64,000 nucleotides of DNA. Source: Haliea alexandrii (lineage in GTDB: Bacteria > Pseudomonadota > Gammaproteobacteria > Pseudomonadales > Halieaceae). Shown piece after piece: positions 45,992-55,460 of this stretch (position 1 is its first letter; every line of letters starts with the position of its first letter). The notes below the pieces were generated by a model. That model was given only the letters and a program-made list of their open reading frames with translations, did no database searches and was not told the origin of the DNA. The translations under genes and the position numbers were made by a program. The stretch lies in contig NZ_RFLW01000001.1 in assembly GCF_003719295.1 (NCBI RefSeq), positions 1,692,955-1,756,954 on the forward strand, given 5' to 3'.

Positions 45992-46099
45992 GGGCTGTCC
46001 TGCTTGAGCTTGCCTGTTTCGAGTATAGGCGCTGCCGGCCAGCAGACCAAGGGTCACCCCTGCCCCCGAGCATTCAGGGACACGCGGAGTCGCGCCGAG

Positions 46100-47041
46100 T
46101 CAGGGGATGAAGGCCACCTTGATGGCGCCCTGCTTGCGGTCTGCGGCAATGGCAAAGGCCTCTGACGCAGCGTCCAGCGGCAGGCGATGGGTGATGAGCG
46201 TGGGTGCAATTATGGGGTTGCGGGCCAGCGCGGCGGCCGCAACCTCCACATCGCGTACCAGTCCCTGGCGGGCCTGCGCCATGGAGGTCACCGTGCGCAA
46301 CTCCTTCATCATCATTTGCATGGCGGGCATGGTCAGGCCGCCCCAGTAGGTTGCCAACATCAGGATGGTGGCGCCGGGACGACAGAGATTGGCCGCCTGA
46401 GCCATGGCGCTGTCGGTGCCGGCGCAGTCGATGACCAGGTCGTAGTCTTCGGTGTCTCCACCCAGCGTCGCCCCGAGGATCTCGCCGGCGCGCATCTGTG
46501 CTTCGTGGCGAGCAAACAAATGCACCCTGTCGGTGGCCTGACGGGCAATCGCTACCGCGCACTGGCCGATGGTGCCGCCGCCAATGATCGCCACTTTGTG
46601 TTTGCTACTGATGCCCGCCAGGCCGATACCGCGAACCGCGACAGAAAGCGGCTCGACGAGGCAGGCGTCCTCGGCGAGGATTCCGCCGGGAAGGCGCACC
46701 AGGCATTTCTCGGGGACAATCAACTCTTCGGTCATTCCGCCATCGCGACCCACGCCCATGACGGCCTCGCTGCCACGCACGCACAGGTTGTAGTCGCCAC
46801 GCACACAGCGCTCGCAGTGGCCGCAGTAAACAGTCGGCTCAATGGCGACCGGCGTGCCGTCCGCGGTGATACCGGCAATTTCGTGGCCCAGGGTGAAGGG
46901 AATGGGAAAGCCCTGTTGCCAGAAGTGCAAGTCGCTGCCACAGATGCCCGCCGAGGCGACCCGGACACGTACACCTTCGCCGCTCGGCGCAGGCACATCG
47001 TGGACATGGATTTCGTGATTGTGGCAGCGTACGGCTTTCAT
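46100..47041 (-). CDS. zinc-dependent medium-chain alcohol dehydrogenase
   Basis: This 313-residue MDR protein has the catalytic zinc ligands Cys34 and His53-Glu54 (GICGSD, LGHEIAG), the structural zinc cysteines Cys73, 76, 79 and 87 (YCGHCERCVRGDYNLC), and the Rossmann motif IIGGGTIGQCAV. It would oxidise a secondary alcohol or polyol with NAD(P). Threonine or sorbitol dehydrogenase-like enzymes share the pattern; the substrate is not readable. The upstream AraC gene stop overlaps its start by 4 bases, so they are coupled. Confidence 0.88.
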   Translation of the reverse strand: MKAVRCHNHEIHVHDVPAPSGEGVRVRVASAGICGSDLHFWQQGFPIPFTLGHEIAGITADGTPVAIEPTVYCGHCERCVRGDYNLCVRGSEAVMGVGRDGGMTEELIVPEKCLVRLPGGILAEDACLVEPLSVAVRGIGLAGISSKHKVAIIGGGTIGQCAVAIARQATDRVHLFARHEAQMRAGEILGATLGGDTEDYDLVIDCAGTDSAMAQAANLCRPGATILMLATYWGGLTMPAMQMMMKELRTVTSMAQARQGLVRDVEVAAAALARNPIIAPTLITHRLPLDAASEAFAIAADRKQGAIKVAFIP

Positions 47042-48048
47042 GGGGGTTTTCCTCGGTAGGCGCGGGGGGGTATGCCGCCGGTCCAGCGTTTGAAGGCGGT
47101 GGTGAAGTTGCCGGCTTCTGAATAGCCGAGCATATCGGCAATCTCTGCGATGGACATCTGCCTGTTGCGCAGTTGTTCCCGCGCCTGTTGAAAGCGTACA
47201 TCCTGCTGCAAGCCGGTGAAGCTTGTGCCGGTTTCCTCAAGGCGTCGGCGCAGGGTGCGTGCCGATACGCCCATCTGCCGGGCGATTGATTCGATATCCT
47301 GCAGGTAACCCGGGCGCTGGAACAGTTCGCTCCGCACCCGGGCGACAATGTCCCGGCTGTTGGCCAGTTCCGCAAGCTGCCTCTCGCACTCGCGGACACA
47401 GACTTCGAAGGCCGCCGTATTCCGGTAAGGATTGGGGCGGTCCAGTTGTTGCGCGGAAAAGGCAACACTGTTGCTTGCAGCGTTGAACTCAACAGGGCAG
47501 GAAAAAAACGCCTCGTACGCCCCGGCGTGGCCGTTGTCGTCGTGCTCAAGCGTGACTTTCAGAATGGCTGGCGATTGCGCCAGCGCTATGCTGCGTGCAC
47601 CGAGGGTGGAAGAAGCGAGATCGCGGTCGGCAAAGAAGGCTTTCAGGGCAGGGTCGAGGTTGAGGCCTGTGGCGGTGAATTGCAGAATGCCGATACCGTT
47701 CTTTTCAAAGAAATGCAGGGTCTGCAGCGTGTAGGTGAGCCGATCAAAGCGGTCGGCGATGCGCAGGCTGGTCCGGATGTCCGGCGCGGCCATCATGGCG
47801 TATCCGAACATGCCGTAGGCCTGGGGGGGAAAGAGGGCAGACACCTTCAGTCCCAGCAGCGGATCGTCCATGACCTGTATCAGCCGGCGATAAAATTTGA
47901 GCTGCAGGTGCATGTTGAAGGCCGCGTTTTCCCGAACAAGATCCAGTGGGAACTCCTGCCACAGACTGTCGGCAGCGGATAGGCCCAGCACCGGCAAGAG
48001 TTCGCGCACGATGCGGATGCCGTTGATGTGGTGGTCGGTCGCGTGCAT
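47038..48048 (-). CDS. AraC family regulator (OruR-like)
   Basis: This 336-residue regulator has the arabinose-binding-like N-terminal domain and the C-terminal helix-turn-helix pair (IARQMGVSARTLRRRLEETG, SIAEIADMLGYSEAGNFTTAFKRWTG). It overlaps the alcohol dehydrogenase by ATGA and is divergent from the Baeyer-Villiger monooxygenase across 192 bases, so it probably controls both. The intergenic region has no repeat that I could assign as its site. Confidence 0.9.
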   Translation of the reverse strand: MHATDHHINGIRIVRELLPVLGLSAADSLWQEFPLDLVRENAAFNMHLQLKFYRRLIQVMDDPLLGLKVSALFPPQAYGMFGYAMMAAPDIRTSLRIADRFDRLTYTLQTLHFFEKNGIGILQFTATGLNLDPALKAFFADRDLASSTLGARSIALAQSPAILKVTLEHDDNGHAGAYEAFFSCPVEFNAASNSVAFSAQQLDRPNPYRNTAAFEVCVRECERQLAELANSRDIVARVRSELFQRPGYLQDIESIARQMGVSARTLRRRLEETGTSFTGLQQDVRFQQAREQLRNRQMSIAEIADMLGYSEAGNFTTAFKRWTGGIPPRAYRGKPP

Positions 48049-48240
48049 GGCCCATTATACCCAGTAGGCGTCCAAAAAAACCGGGAAAGTCGGGATTCTA
48101 GGCCTGCCGTGGCCGACATTCAAAAGTTATTGTCCTCTCGACACATGGCAAAATCGCCCGCAACGGGTAAAGTCCCCAACAGTTTGCGCCGGTTTGTGTG
48201 ACTGGCCTGTCTTTAGAAAAGCCGTCTGGGAGAACAAGCC

Positions 48241-49767
48241 ATGAACATGAGTGTTGCACGGGAACAGTTTGAACCCGCAGGTGCCTGGGCCGCACAAGGC
48301 CGTCAGCCCCGCATTGCCATCATCGGTGCGGGGTTCTCCGGGATCGGTGCCCTCATTCAGCTGCGCAAGCAGGGTTACACGGATCTGACCTGTTTCGAGA
48401 AAGCGGAGAAAATAGGCGGCACCTGGCGGGACAACCACTACCCGGGCCTGTCCTGTGATGTGCCTTCCCACTTCTACTCCTATTCGTTCGAGCCCAACCC
48501 TGACTGGACACACCGCTTCTCCTACGGACCGGAGATCTGGGCCTATATGAACAAGGTGGCCGACAAGTACGAGGTGAAGCGGGATATTCACCTCAACTGC
48601 GGGGTGACAGACCTGAAATACCGTGGCCCGCAATGGCAGCTGACCACTGAGCATGGCGATGTGGAGATATTCGACCTGGTGATTGCGGCCACCGGGGTGC
48701 TGGTGAATCCAGCGTACCCGGCAATCAAGGGCCTGGACAGTTTCGCCGGCCTGCAGTGGCACTCTGCCCGTTGGCGCGATGATGTTTCCCTGAAAGGTAA
48801 ACGTGTGGGTATTATCGGTACGGGGTCAACCGCTTGCCAGATTGTCGGGGCAATTGCAGGGGAGGTGGCGCACCTCGATGTGTTCCAGCGCACGCCACAC
48901 TGGTTAAACGCCATGCCGCAGAAGAAGTATTCTGCAACCTGGCGTTTCATGTTGCGGTGGGTGCCGGGCCTGCAACTGGCGATCCGGCACTTCATGCGCT
49001 GGTTGATGGAGCACACGTTTGCCAGAGCAACCCTGGGTGATGAAAAGCAACAGCAGCGGGTTCAGGATGCGTGTGAGGCTTTTCTGCGAGAACAGGTTCC
49101 CGATCCTGAACTGCGGGCCAGGTTAACGCCCAACTACAAGGCGACCTGCAAGCGCATGATTATGTGTTCCGATTATTACCCCGCGTTGCAGCAGGACAAC
49201 GTGGCACTGATAACCGACCGGATTGATGAAATCGTACCTGAAGGTGTAAAAACCGCAGACGACAGGGTGCATGAGCTGGATGTTCTCTTGCTGGCGACCG
49301 GCTTTCAGGTTTCTGATTTCATTCTGCCGACGCGCGTAACCGGGGAGAATGGCCTGGAGCTGGCGGACTTCTGGCGCGATGCGCCACGGGCACATCGTGC
49401 GCTGACGTTTCCCGGCTTCCCTAACTTCTTCATGCTCGAAGGGCCGACCGGTGTGTTCGGCAACACCTCACTGATCGATATTTCCGAGCACCAGATTGCC
49501 TGTGTCATCGCCATCATCGACAGGATGAAACAGGAGGGTGTGGCAGTGGTTGCACCGAAACAGGAAGCCTACGAGGCCTACAACCGCGCAATGTCCAGGG
49601 ATATCGGCAAGTCCACCTGGGCCACCGGCGGTTGCGATAGCTGGTATCTGGATGCAACGGGCACGCCCAACATCTATCCCTGGCTGCCGCAACGGTATCG
49701 TGAAGATATGCTGAACCCGGATTTCAGCGAGTACCGTTTCGAACAGCTGCCGGTTGCTGTGTCATAG
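48241..49767 (+). CDS. Baeyer-Villiger-type flavin monooxygenase
   Basis: This 508-residue flavoprotein has the FAD motif IGAGFSGIG (29-36 region), FEKAEKIGGTWRDNHYPG typical of Baeyer-Villiger enzymes, the NADPH motif IGTGSTACQ, and the fingerprint FAGLQWHSARW at 168-178. The fingerprint FxGxxxHxxxW is complete but the last position is Arg where Pro or Asp is usual. It inserts oxygen next to a ketone to make an ester or lactone, using NADPH and O2. The neighbouring alcohol dehydrogenase could supply the ketone. The start ATG at 48241 follows GGGAG about 13 bases upstream, rather distant; the in-frame ATG at 48247 is an alternative. Confidence 0.9.
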   Translation: MNMSVAREQFEPAGAWAAQGRQPRIAIIGAGFSGIGALIQLRKQGYTDLTCFEKAEKIGGTWRDNHYPGLSCDVPSHFYSYSFEPNPDWTHRFSYGPEIWAYMNKVADKYEVKRDIHLNCGVTDLKYRGPQWQLTTEHGDVEIFDLVIAATGVLVNPAYPAIKGLDSFAGLQWHSARWRDDVSLKGKRVGIIGTGSTACQIVGAIAGEVAHLDVFQRTPHWLNAMPQKKYSATWRFMLRWVPGLQLAIRHFMRWLMEHTFARATLGDEKQQQRVQDACEAFLREQVPDPELRARLTPNYKATCKRMIMCSDYYPALQQDNVALITDRIDEIVPEGVKTADDRVHELDVLLLATGFQVSDFILPTRVTGENGLELADFWRDAPRAHRALTFPGFPNFFMLEGPTGVFGNTSLIDISEHQIACVIAIIDRMKQEGVAVVAPKQEAYEAYNRAMSRDIGKSTWATGGCDSWYLDATGTPNIYPWLPQRYREDMLNPDFSEYRFEQLPVAVS

Positions 49768-49804
49768 CAGCTCACTCTTGAGGGCGACCCGCTGCGGGCA
49801 ACTG

Positions 49805-50599
49805 TCATTCCGGCAGATCGGGTACCCAGGCGACTCCGTTGATGTGCCCGCCGCCATCGACGTACAGGGTGTTGCCGGTCAGGTAACGGGCGTCCTCGCT
49901 CGCCAGGAAGGCGGCTACGCCGGCGATGTCCCGCTCCGGGTCGCCCATGCGCCCCATCGGGTTCGCTGCCTGCGTAGCGGCGGCGAGGTCTGGCTGGGCC
50001 TCCTCAAAGCGGCGGAAGGCAGAGGAAATCGCTGCGGGGCAGATCACGTTGCAGCAAATGCCGTAGGGTGCCCATTCCCGGGCTGCAGAACGGGTGAGGC
50101 TGCGCAGCGCTTCTTTGCTGATGTTGTAGCTGGCGGTACCCATGTGGGCGTTAACACCGTTGAGTGAACAGATGTTGATGATCCGCCCCCAGCCGCGCTC
50201 GCGCATGTGCGGATAGACGGCGAGCATGGACCATTTGCCGGCCCAGAAATTCATTCGCAGGTTCTGCTCAAAGTCCTCGTCGGACTTGTTTTCCAGGCGC
50301 TCGGGGGGCTGACCCCGGTAGGCATTGTTGATCAGGATGTCGACACTGCCCCAGCGTGCCAGGCAGTGGCCCACCATGCCTTCCACGTCCTCGCGCCTGG
50401 TGACATCAACATGCTGATACTCAGCCCGGCCACCGGCGTCGCGAATGGCCGCGGCGACCGCTTCGCCTTGCTTGTCATCGATATCGGTAACGAGAACGGC
50501 AGCACCTTCTCTGGCCAGTCGTTTGGCCATGGCGCGACCGATGCCGTCGCTCGCGCCGGTGACGATGGCGCTGCGCCCCGCAAGCAGATTCTCCCTCAT
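49805..50599 (-). CDS. SDR family oxidoreductase
   Basis: This 264-residue short-chain dehydrogenase has the NAD(P) motif TGASDGIG at 15-22, NNAY, and catalytic Tyr158 and Lys162 (YNISK). GAVFICC-type motifs are absent. The C-terminal YLTGNTLYVDGGGHI is normal for the classical SDR group. It is convergent with the monooxygenase and follows the EthD gene by 60 bases on the same strand. The substrate is not readable; an alcohol or ketone of the same pathway is likely. Confidence 0.87.
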   Translation of the reverse strand: MRENLLAGRSAIVTGASDGIGRAMAKRLAREGAAVLVTDIDDKQGEAVAAAIRDAGGRAEYQHVDVTRREDVEGMVGHCLARWGSVDILINNAYRGQPPERLENKSDEDFEQNLRMNFWAGKWSMLAVYPHMRERGWGRIINICSLNGVNAHMGTASYNISKEALRSLTRSAAREWAPYGICCNVICPAAISSAFRRFEEAQPDLAAATQAANPMGRMGDPERDIAGVAAFLASEDARYLTGNTLYVDGGGHINGVAWVPDLPE

Positions 50600-50659
50600 G
50601 ATCCTTCCTCTCGTTCTGCGTGATTGCTGTCGTTGGGTAGAGCTGATAAGTGCGCCGCG

Positions 50660-51016
50660 TCAATGAAAGCTGGACACGAGCTCATCCACCACAAACATGC
50701 GGGTATAGCGACGATCCAGAAAGTTTTCCTCGTCCTCTGCGATGCGCGCTCCGACCTCCGGCCTGGCGTGCAGGGCCATCGCCGCGTCATAGGCCGCACG
50801 ATCCGGAAACCAGATCTCGGTGACCACATCGAAATCGCGTTCTGCCGCCCCCTCGTTGATAAAGGCGCCCTCGGGATCGATGAAATTGCGGCGATACCCG
50901 CAGATCTGTGGCAGCAGGCTGCGGATCAGGGGAACGTGATGCTTTTCGTAGTAGTCGATGAAAGCCGTCCGGGAGAGGCCGGGTTTGCATTTGAGCAGCG
51001 CTATGGTTTTGAACAA
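50660..51016 (-). CDS. EthD domain protein
   Basis: This 118-residue protein has the dimeric alpha-beta barrel pattern of the EthD family: KTIALLKCKPGLSRTAFIDYYEKHHVPL, then VVTEIWFPDRAAYDAAM, and AEDEENFLDR near the end. The namesake is needed for ethyl tert-butyl ether degradation; in other bacteria such genes often sit beside ring or ketone monooxygenases. The exact role is unknown. It is divergent from an AraC gene and upstream of an SDR gene, which suggests one regulated unit. Confidence 0.85.
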   Translation of the reverse strand: MFKTIALLKCKPGLSRTAFIDYYEKHHVPLIRSLLPQICGYRRNFIDPEGAFINEGAAERDFDVVTEIWFPDRAAYDAAMALHARPEVGARIAEDEENFLDRRYTRMFVVDELVSSFH

Positions 51017-51187
51017 GGCCGATGAACTCCATATCTTATTGTGGTTGTGATGCCCCTGTGCCTGTTGATGTCGGCGGGAGCCTCCTGATCACCGCGGCAC
51101 CGTCACGGCTTGGCTTGCGTCCGCAGAGATGCCTGCCATGGTACCATCCGGCCCGGTCGAGTCCATTCAGGAGCATTTGATCTCGCA

Positions 51188-52225
51188 ATGTCAGAGTACC
51201 TGCCCAGCCGGTTTGTTCGCACGCTGTTGCGTCTGGTAGAGGAGCACGGTCACGATCCCGCGGCGGTACTGGCCGCTGCGGAACTGGACTTCAACCCACT
51301 GCAGGAGGGAGCGCCGGGTTACCGCGAACAGGTCTCCGCAATGGAGTACTCACGCGTCTATCAGCAGGCCCTGCGGTTGCTGCAGGACTCCACGTTTGGT
51401 GTAGTGCGCAGCGGCTTCACCGGGCCTGGCGCATTCCGCATGATGTGTTTTTGTATTGTGTCCTGCCGTGACCTGGGCGGGGCGATACTGCGTGCTGCGG
51501 AATTCTATCGTACCTTCTTTGACGAGCAGAGCCAGTTGTACGCCAATTTCAGCGAGGATACCGCGCGGGTCGGCTATCTGCATGATGGTCCTCTGGCGTG
51601 GCCTACGGTGGGCGCTGCGGATGTATACGGCTTGTCACTTTGGCACCGTTTTTTCGGTTGGCTCTGCGGCCGTCCCCTGCCTTTGCAGCGCGTGGACTTT
51701 CGTGCCAGCGCGCCACCCAATCCGGATAAATACGCGGACCTTTTTCAGTGCCCGCTGACCTTCGGTCAACCCAGGGACCTGTTGTACTTCGATGCGAGCT
51801 GTCTTGCCTGGCCGGTAGTGCACAACGAGCACTCGCTGCAGGACTTTCTGCGCACGGCTCCCTACCAGTTGCTGCTGATGGACGACCGTGAGAGTAATGG
51901 CCGGGTGGCGGCGCAGGTCAGTGCCATGCTCGGGCACGACTTCAGCCAGGGCGTTCCGGCTTTCGAGACCATCAGCCAGGCGCTGGAGATGTCACCCCCC
52001 ACGTTGCGGCGCAAACTGCGGCGCGAGGGCACCACCTTTCAGGCGCTGAAGGATGCGGCGCGTTGCGAAGCGGCGCGACTGGCTCTGGATCGTCCCGATG
52101 GTTCTATCGAAGAAGTGGCGCTGCAGCTGGGTTTTACCGACCCTTCTGCCTTCCATCGCGCGTTTCGCAAATGGACCGGCCAGACTCCGGGGCAGTATCG
52201 CAGCGCACGTCGTCGCAGCCGCTAG
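51188..52225 (+). CDS. AraC family regulator (OruR-like)
   Basis: This 345-residue regulator has an arabinose-binding-like N-terminal domain and a C-terminal helix-turn-helix pair (ISQALEMSPPTLRRKLRREG, SIEEVALQLGFTDPSAFHRAFRKWTG). The start is the ATG at 51188; an AGGAG lies about 15 bases upstream, further than usual. It is the third such regulator in the window and is divergent from the EthD-SDR pair, its probable target. The effector is unknown. Confidence 0.88.
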   Translation: MSEYLPSRFVRTLLRLVEEHGHDPAAVLAAAELDFNPLQEGAPGYREQVSAMEYSRVYQQALRLLQDSTFGVVRSGFTGPGAFRMMCFCIVSCRDLGGAILRAAEFYRTFFDEQSQLYANFSEDTARVGYLHDGPLAWPTVGAADVYGLSLWHRFFGWLCGRPLPLQRVDFRASAPPNPDKYADLFQCPLTFGQPRDLLYFDASCLAWPVVHNEHSLQDFLRTAPYQLLLMDDRESNGRVAAQVSAMLGHDFSQGVPAFETISQALEMSPPTLRRKLRREGTTFQALKDAARCEAARLALDRPDGSIEEVALQLGFTDPSAFHRAFRKWTGQTPGQYRSARRRSR

Positions 52226-52306
52226 CGCGCCAGGGCACCGTGCCGAGACCGAGTACCGCAACGGACCGATCTCGGGTAAAATTGCCCCTACAGTTTGGAG
52301 GTATTT

Positions 52307-52642
52307 ATGTCCGTTGAAGAACAAATCCGTGAGCAGCTGACTGCCGGCCTGGCACCTGTGCACCTGGAAGTGGCAAACGAGAGCCATATGCACAGTGTGC
52401 CCCCGAACTCGGAGACGCATTTTCGCGTTGTAGTGGTCAGCGACGCGTTCGCGGGAAAGCGTCAGGTGGCCCGACACCAGCAGGTGTACGGTCTGCTGGC
52501 TGCGCAGTTGGAAGGGCCGGTGCACGCACTTGCCCTGCATACCTATTCGCCCGGCGAGTGGCAGGAACGTGAGAACTCGGCGCCGACGTCCCCGGACTGT
52601 CTGGGCGGCAGCAAGGCCGGGTCGCCGGAGGCGCAGGCATGA
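52307..52642 (+). CDS. bolA: BolA family protein
   Basis: This 111-residue protein starts at the ATG at 52307 with TTGGAGG upstream. It has the BolA fold pattern: [26 protein letters not shown], then [12 protein letters not shown], and RHQQVYGLL with the conserved [10 protein letters not shown] end. BolA works with monothiol glutaredoxins in iron-sulfur handling and in stress morphology. Its stop overlaps the trhO start by 4 bases, implying coupled translation. Confidence 0.93.
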   Translation: MSVEEQIREQLTAGLAPVHLEVANESHMHSVPPNSETHFRVVVVSDAFAGKRQVARHQQVYGLLAAQLEGPVHALALHTYSPGEWQERENSAPTSPDCLGGSKAGSPEAQA

Positions 52643-53589
52643 CCGATATCGTGGTTGCAGCGCTCTACCGTTTCGTGTCCCTCAATGACTACCGCGCACT
52701 GCGGGAGCCTTTGCTGGATGTGTGCCTGGAGGCCGGGGTCAAGGGCACGCTGTTGCTCGCCGGTGAGGGTATCAATGGCACCATTGCCGGGCCGCGTGCC
52801 GGCATCGACCGTGTGTTGGGTTGGCTGCGCAGTGACGCGAGGCTTGCGGCGCTGCAACACAAGGAATCCATCGATACCGACATGCCGTTCTACCGCATGA
52901 AGGTCAAGCTGAAACGCGAAATCGTCACCATGGGCATCGACGGAATCGACCCCAATCGCGTGGTCGGCACCTATGTCGCGCCGCAAGACTGGAACGACCT
53001 GGTCAACGATCCCGAGGTGTTGTTGCTGGACACGCGCAATCGCTACGAGTACGGCATCGGTTCATTCCGCGGGGCGGTTGACCCGCAAACAACCTCCTTT
53101 CGCGAATTTCCCGCCTATGTGCGCGAAAACCTCGACCCGTCCCGCCACCGCAAGGTTGCCATGTTCTGTACCGGCGGCATTCGCTGTGAGAAGGCGAGTG
53201 CGTTTATGCTGCAGGAGGGCTTTGAGGAGGTGTATCACCTGCAGGGTGGTATCCTCAAGTATCTGGAGGAAGTGCCGCAGGAGGAGAGTACCTGGGAGGG
53301 CGAATGTTTCGTCTTCGACAACCGCGTTGCGGTTAACCATCAGCTGGAAAAGGGGCAGTACGACCAGTGCCACGGTTGTCGCCACCCCATCACTGCCGCG
53401 GACAAGGCCTCGGGTCGCTATCAGCCAGGGGTGTGTTGTCCGCAGTGTTTCGATAGCTTGACGGATGACCAGAAGGCCCGTTTCGCCGAGCGCCAGCGCC
53501 AGATAGAGTTGGCGGCACAACGGGGCGAGCAGCACGTGGGCGCCGCACCGCCCTTGCGCCAGCGTCGCGCCGCCGCGACTGAGACATGA
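52639..53589 (+). CDS. trhO: tRNA uridine(34) hydroxylase TrhO (YceA family)
   Basis: This 316-residue protein has an N-terminal YceA-type domain ([27 protein letters not shown]), a rhodanese domain with catalytic Cys177 in [15 protein letters not shown], and a C-terminal cysteine-rich end (CHGCRHPI and CCPQCFDSL). TrhO hydroxylates uridine 34 of several tRNAs using oxygen, the first step to 5-methoxy- or carboxymethoxy-uridine. It overlaps bolA by 4 bases. Confidence 0.93.
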   Translation: MTDIVVAALYRFVSLNDYRALREPLLDVCLEAGVKGTLLLAGEGINGTIAGPRAGIDRVLGWLRSDARLAALQHKESIDTDMPFYRMKVKLKREIVTMGIDGIDPNRVVGTYVAPQDWNDLVNDPEVLLLDTRNRYEYGIGSFRGAVDPQTTSFREFPAYVRENLDPSRHRKVAMFCTGGIRCEKASAFMLQEGFEEVYHLQGGILKYLEEVPQEESTWEGECFVFDNRVAVNHQLEKGQYDQCHGCRHPITAADKASGRYQPGVCCPQCFDSLTDDQKARFAERQRQIELAAQRGEQHVGAAPPLRQRRAAATET

Positions 53590-53614
53590 CGGCATGAGCG
53601 CGGCTCGCTGGATA

Positions 53615-54385
53615 TCAGCGAGGGTGTACTCCTGGCGTCAGGACCGTGCCAGGCAATGCGCTGCGCAGTGCCACAACCGGTATGAAACGACTGTCCTGAT
53701 GGCCGTCGCCCGCGGAAATGATGCCGCTGAGTAGCGGCTGCCCGCGGTCGTTGAGCTGAATGACCGCTCCACCCGATGCACCCTTGTGCGCCCGACAGTT
53801 GCTGTAGCCCAGCGTTGCACTGCTGCGGGTGATGCGACAGGCCGGATCGTAGCTCAAGACGTTGCCCTCGTCGCCCATGCCGGCGTCGCGCGAATAGCCT
53901 GCCATCAGCACGGTGCGTTGCGGGTCTGGCGGCCCCGGCTGTAAAGCCAGCGCCGGTATCTCCGCCTGTGGCACGGCGTGTTCCAGACGCAAGAGCGCCC
54001 AGTCTGCCGCCATGCTGCCGCCATCGGCGACAGGGCGGGCGCCGATGACCAGCGGCGTGGAAGAGGCCGGCAGCAGCGTGAAGGTGATGGTGCGGGTGAG
54101 GTCGCGGTAGCTCTCCAGGCAGTGCCAGGCTGTGACGATCAGCTCAGCCTGCAACTCGCCGGCGGGCGCAATCAGTGTGGCGCTGCAGCGCTCGGTGTGA
54201 TGTCGGGCGTGGCCCTGTTCGGTTTTCAGCCCCGGCACCGTCAGCTGGCCAATGGCGCGCAACCACAGGGGTGACGCGGCGGACAGGCGCTGGCGCGGGT
54301 CTGTGTTTTCGGTTGCCGCAGCTGCGGGTAGTGCCAGCTGCAGGCACAGCAGGCAGGTCGTGGCTTTTTTTCCAGAATGGCTCAA
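53615..54385 (-). CDS. exported trypsin-like serine protease
   Basis: This 256-residue protein begins with a signal peptide (KKATTCLLCLQLALPAAAA, cleavage near residue 24). The chymotrypsin-fold triad is visible: His88 in VTAWHCLE, Asp128 in AADWALLRLE, and Ser204 in KGASGGAV. CSATLIAP and the Cys pairs fit disulfides in the periplasm or outside the cell. The substrate is unknown. It is divergent from the SDR gene at 54483 across 97 bases and convergent with trhO. Confidence 0.85.
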   Translation of the reverse strand: MSHSGKKATTCLLCLQLALPAAAATENTDPRQRLSAASPLWLRAIGQLTVPGLKTEQGHARHHTERCSATLIAPAGELQAELIVTAWHCLESYRDLTRTITFTLLPASSTPLVIGARPVADGGSMAADWALLRLEHAVPQAEIPALALQPGPPDPQRTVLMAGYSRDAGMGDEGNVLSYDPACRITRSSATLGYSNCRAHKGASGGAVIQLNDRGQPLLSGIISAGDGHQDSRFIPVVALRSALPGTVLTPGVHPR

Positions 54386-54482
54386 TATGTTGGTCAGCCT
54401 TTTACGCTGCGTACTTGGTCATCGCGACCGGGGTCAGTAGCATGGTCGGCCAATCCGGCCGGGCAAGCAAGCAGAGGTGGTT

Positions 54483-55346
54483 ATGCAACAGGACAGAGAC
54501 TGTATCGCGGTGGTCACAGGCGCCAGCCGGGGCGCTGGCAAGGGTATTGCCGTGGCGCTCGGCGCCACGGGTGCCACGGTGTACATCACCGGACGCAGCT
54601 GGGCGGCCGGTGAGGCTGCGTTGCCCGGTTCGCTCACGGAAACAGCCCAGGCCATTGAAGCAGCCGGCGGCACCGCGGTGCCGGTGCGCTGCGATCACAG
54701 CCTTGACGCCGAGGTTGAAGCGCTGTTCGCGCGGGTGCAAGCAGAGCACGGGCGGCTGGATATTCTTGTCAACAACGCCACCAGCCTGCACCCGGCGCTC
54801 ACACAAACCGGGCCATTCTGGGAAAAGCCCCGAGACCTGACCACACTGTGGGACGTGGGCATGCGCTCGCACTATACCGCCAGCTGGTATGCGGCACCGC
54901 TGTTGCTGGCGAATGGAGAGGGTTTGATTGTCAACACCTCTTCCTTTGGCGGTCGCATTTACATGCACGGCCCCGCCTACGGTGCCGGCAAGGCCGCGAT
55001 CGACAAGATGGCCCACGATATGGCGGTGGATTTCCGCCCGCACAAGGTCGCGGTGATTTCATTGTGGATGGGGCTGTTGCTCACCGAGCGCACGCGGCAG
55101 GTGTTTGATGCCGAGCCAGACAAATACGCCGACCTCATGGCCACGGCGGAGCACCCGGAGTTCAGCGGCAGGGTGATTGCCGCCCTGTGGGCCGATCCCG
55201 ACAGGATGGCGCGCACCGGCACCGTCTGCATCGGGGCCGAACTCGGTGAGGCCTACGGCGTAACGGATATCAACGGTAACCAGCCTCCATCGCACCGGGC
55301 ATTTTTCGGCCCGCCAACGACCTTTGGCGACGCCGTTGTCGAATAG
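54483..55346 (+). CDS. SDR family oxidoreductase, DHRS1-like
   Basis: This 287-residue protein starts at the ATG at 54483 with AGAGG upstream. It has the NAD(P) motif TGASRGAGKG, a long insert after TGRSW, NNATSLHP, and the catalytic YGAGKAA. The architecture with GSLTETAQAIEAAGG and a long C-terminal part resembles human DHRS1, a steroid- and carbonyl-acting SDR. It opens the meta-cleavage gene cluster and probably acts on a cyclic alcohol or ketone there. That role is inferred from position. Confidence 0.85.
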   Translation: MQQDRDCIAVVTGASRGAGKGIAVALGATGATVYITGRSWAAGEAALPGSLTETAQAIEAAGGTAVPVRCDHSLDAEVEALFARVQAEHGRLDILVNNATSLHPALTQTGPFWEKPRDLTTLWDVGMRSHYTASWYAAPLLLANGEGLIVNTSSFGGRIYMHGPAYGAGKAAIDKMAHDMAVDFRPHKVAVISLWMGLLLTERTRQVFDAEPDKYADLMATAEHPEFSGRVIAALWADPDRMARTGTVCIGAELGEAYGVTDINGNQPPSHRAFFGPPTTFGDAVVE

Positions 55347-55460
55347 GCATACCCTAAATGAAGGATGATGCACCGGCGCCACTGGCGTTTAATGGAGGCT
55401 GGCAGCAAAGAACGGCCCAGCCCGGCCGACAATACCAATAACAGGTTCCAGGAGATTCCC

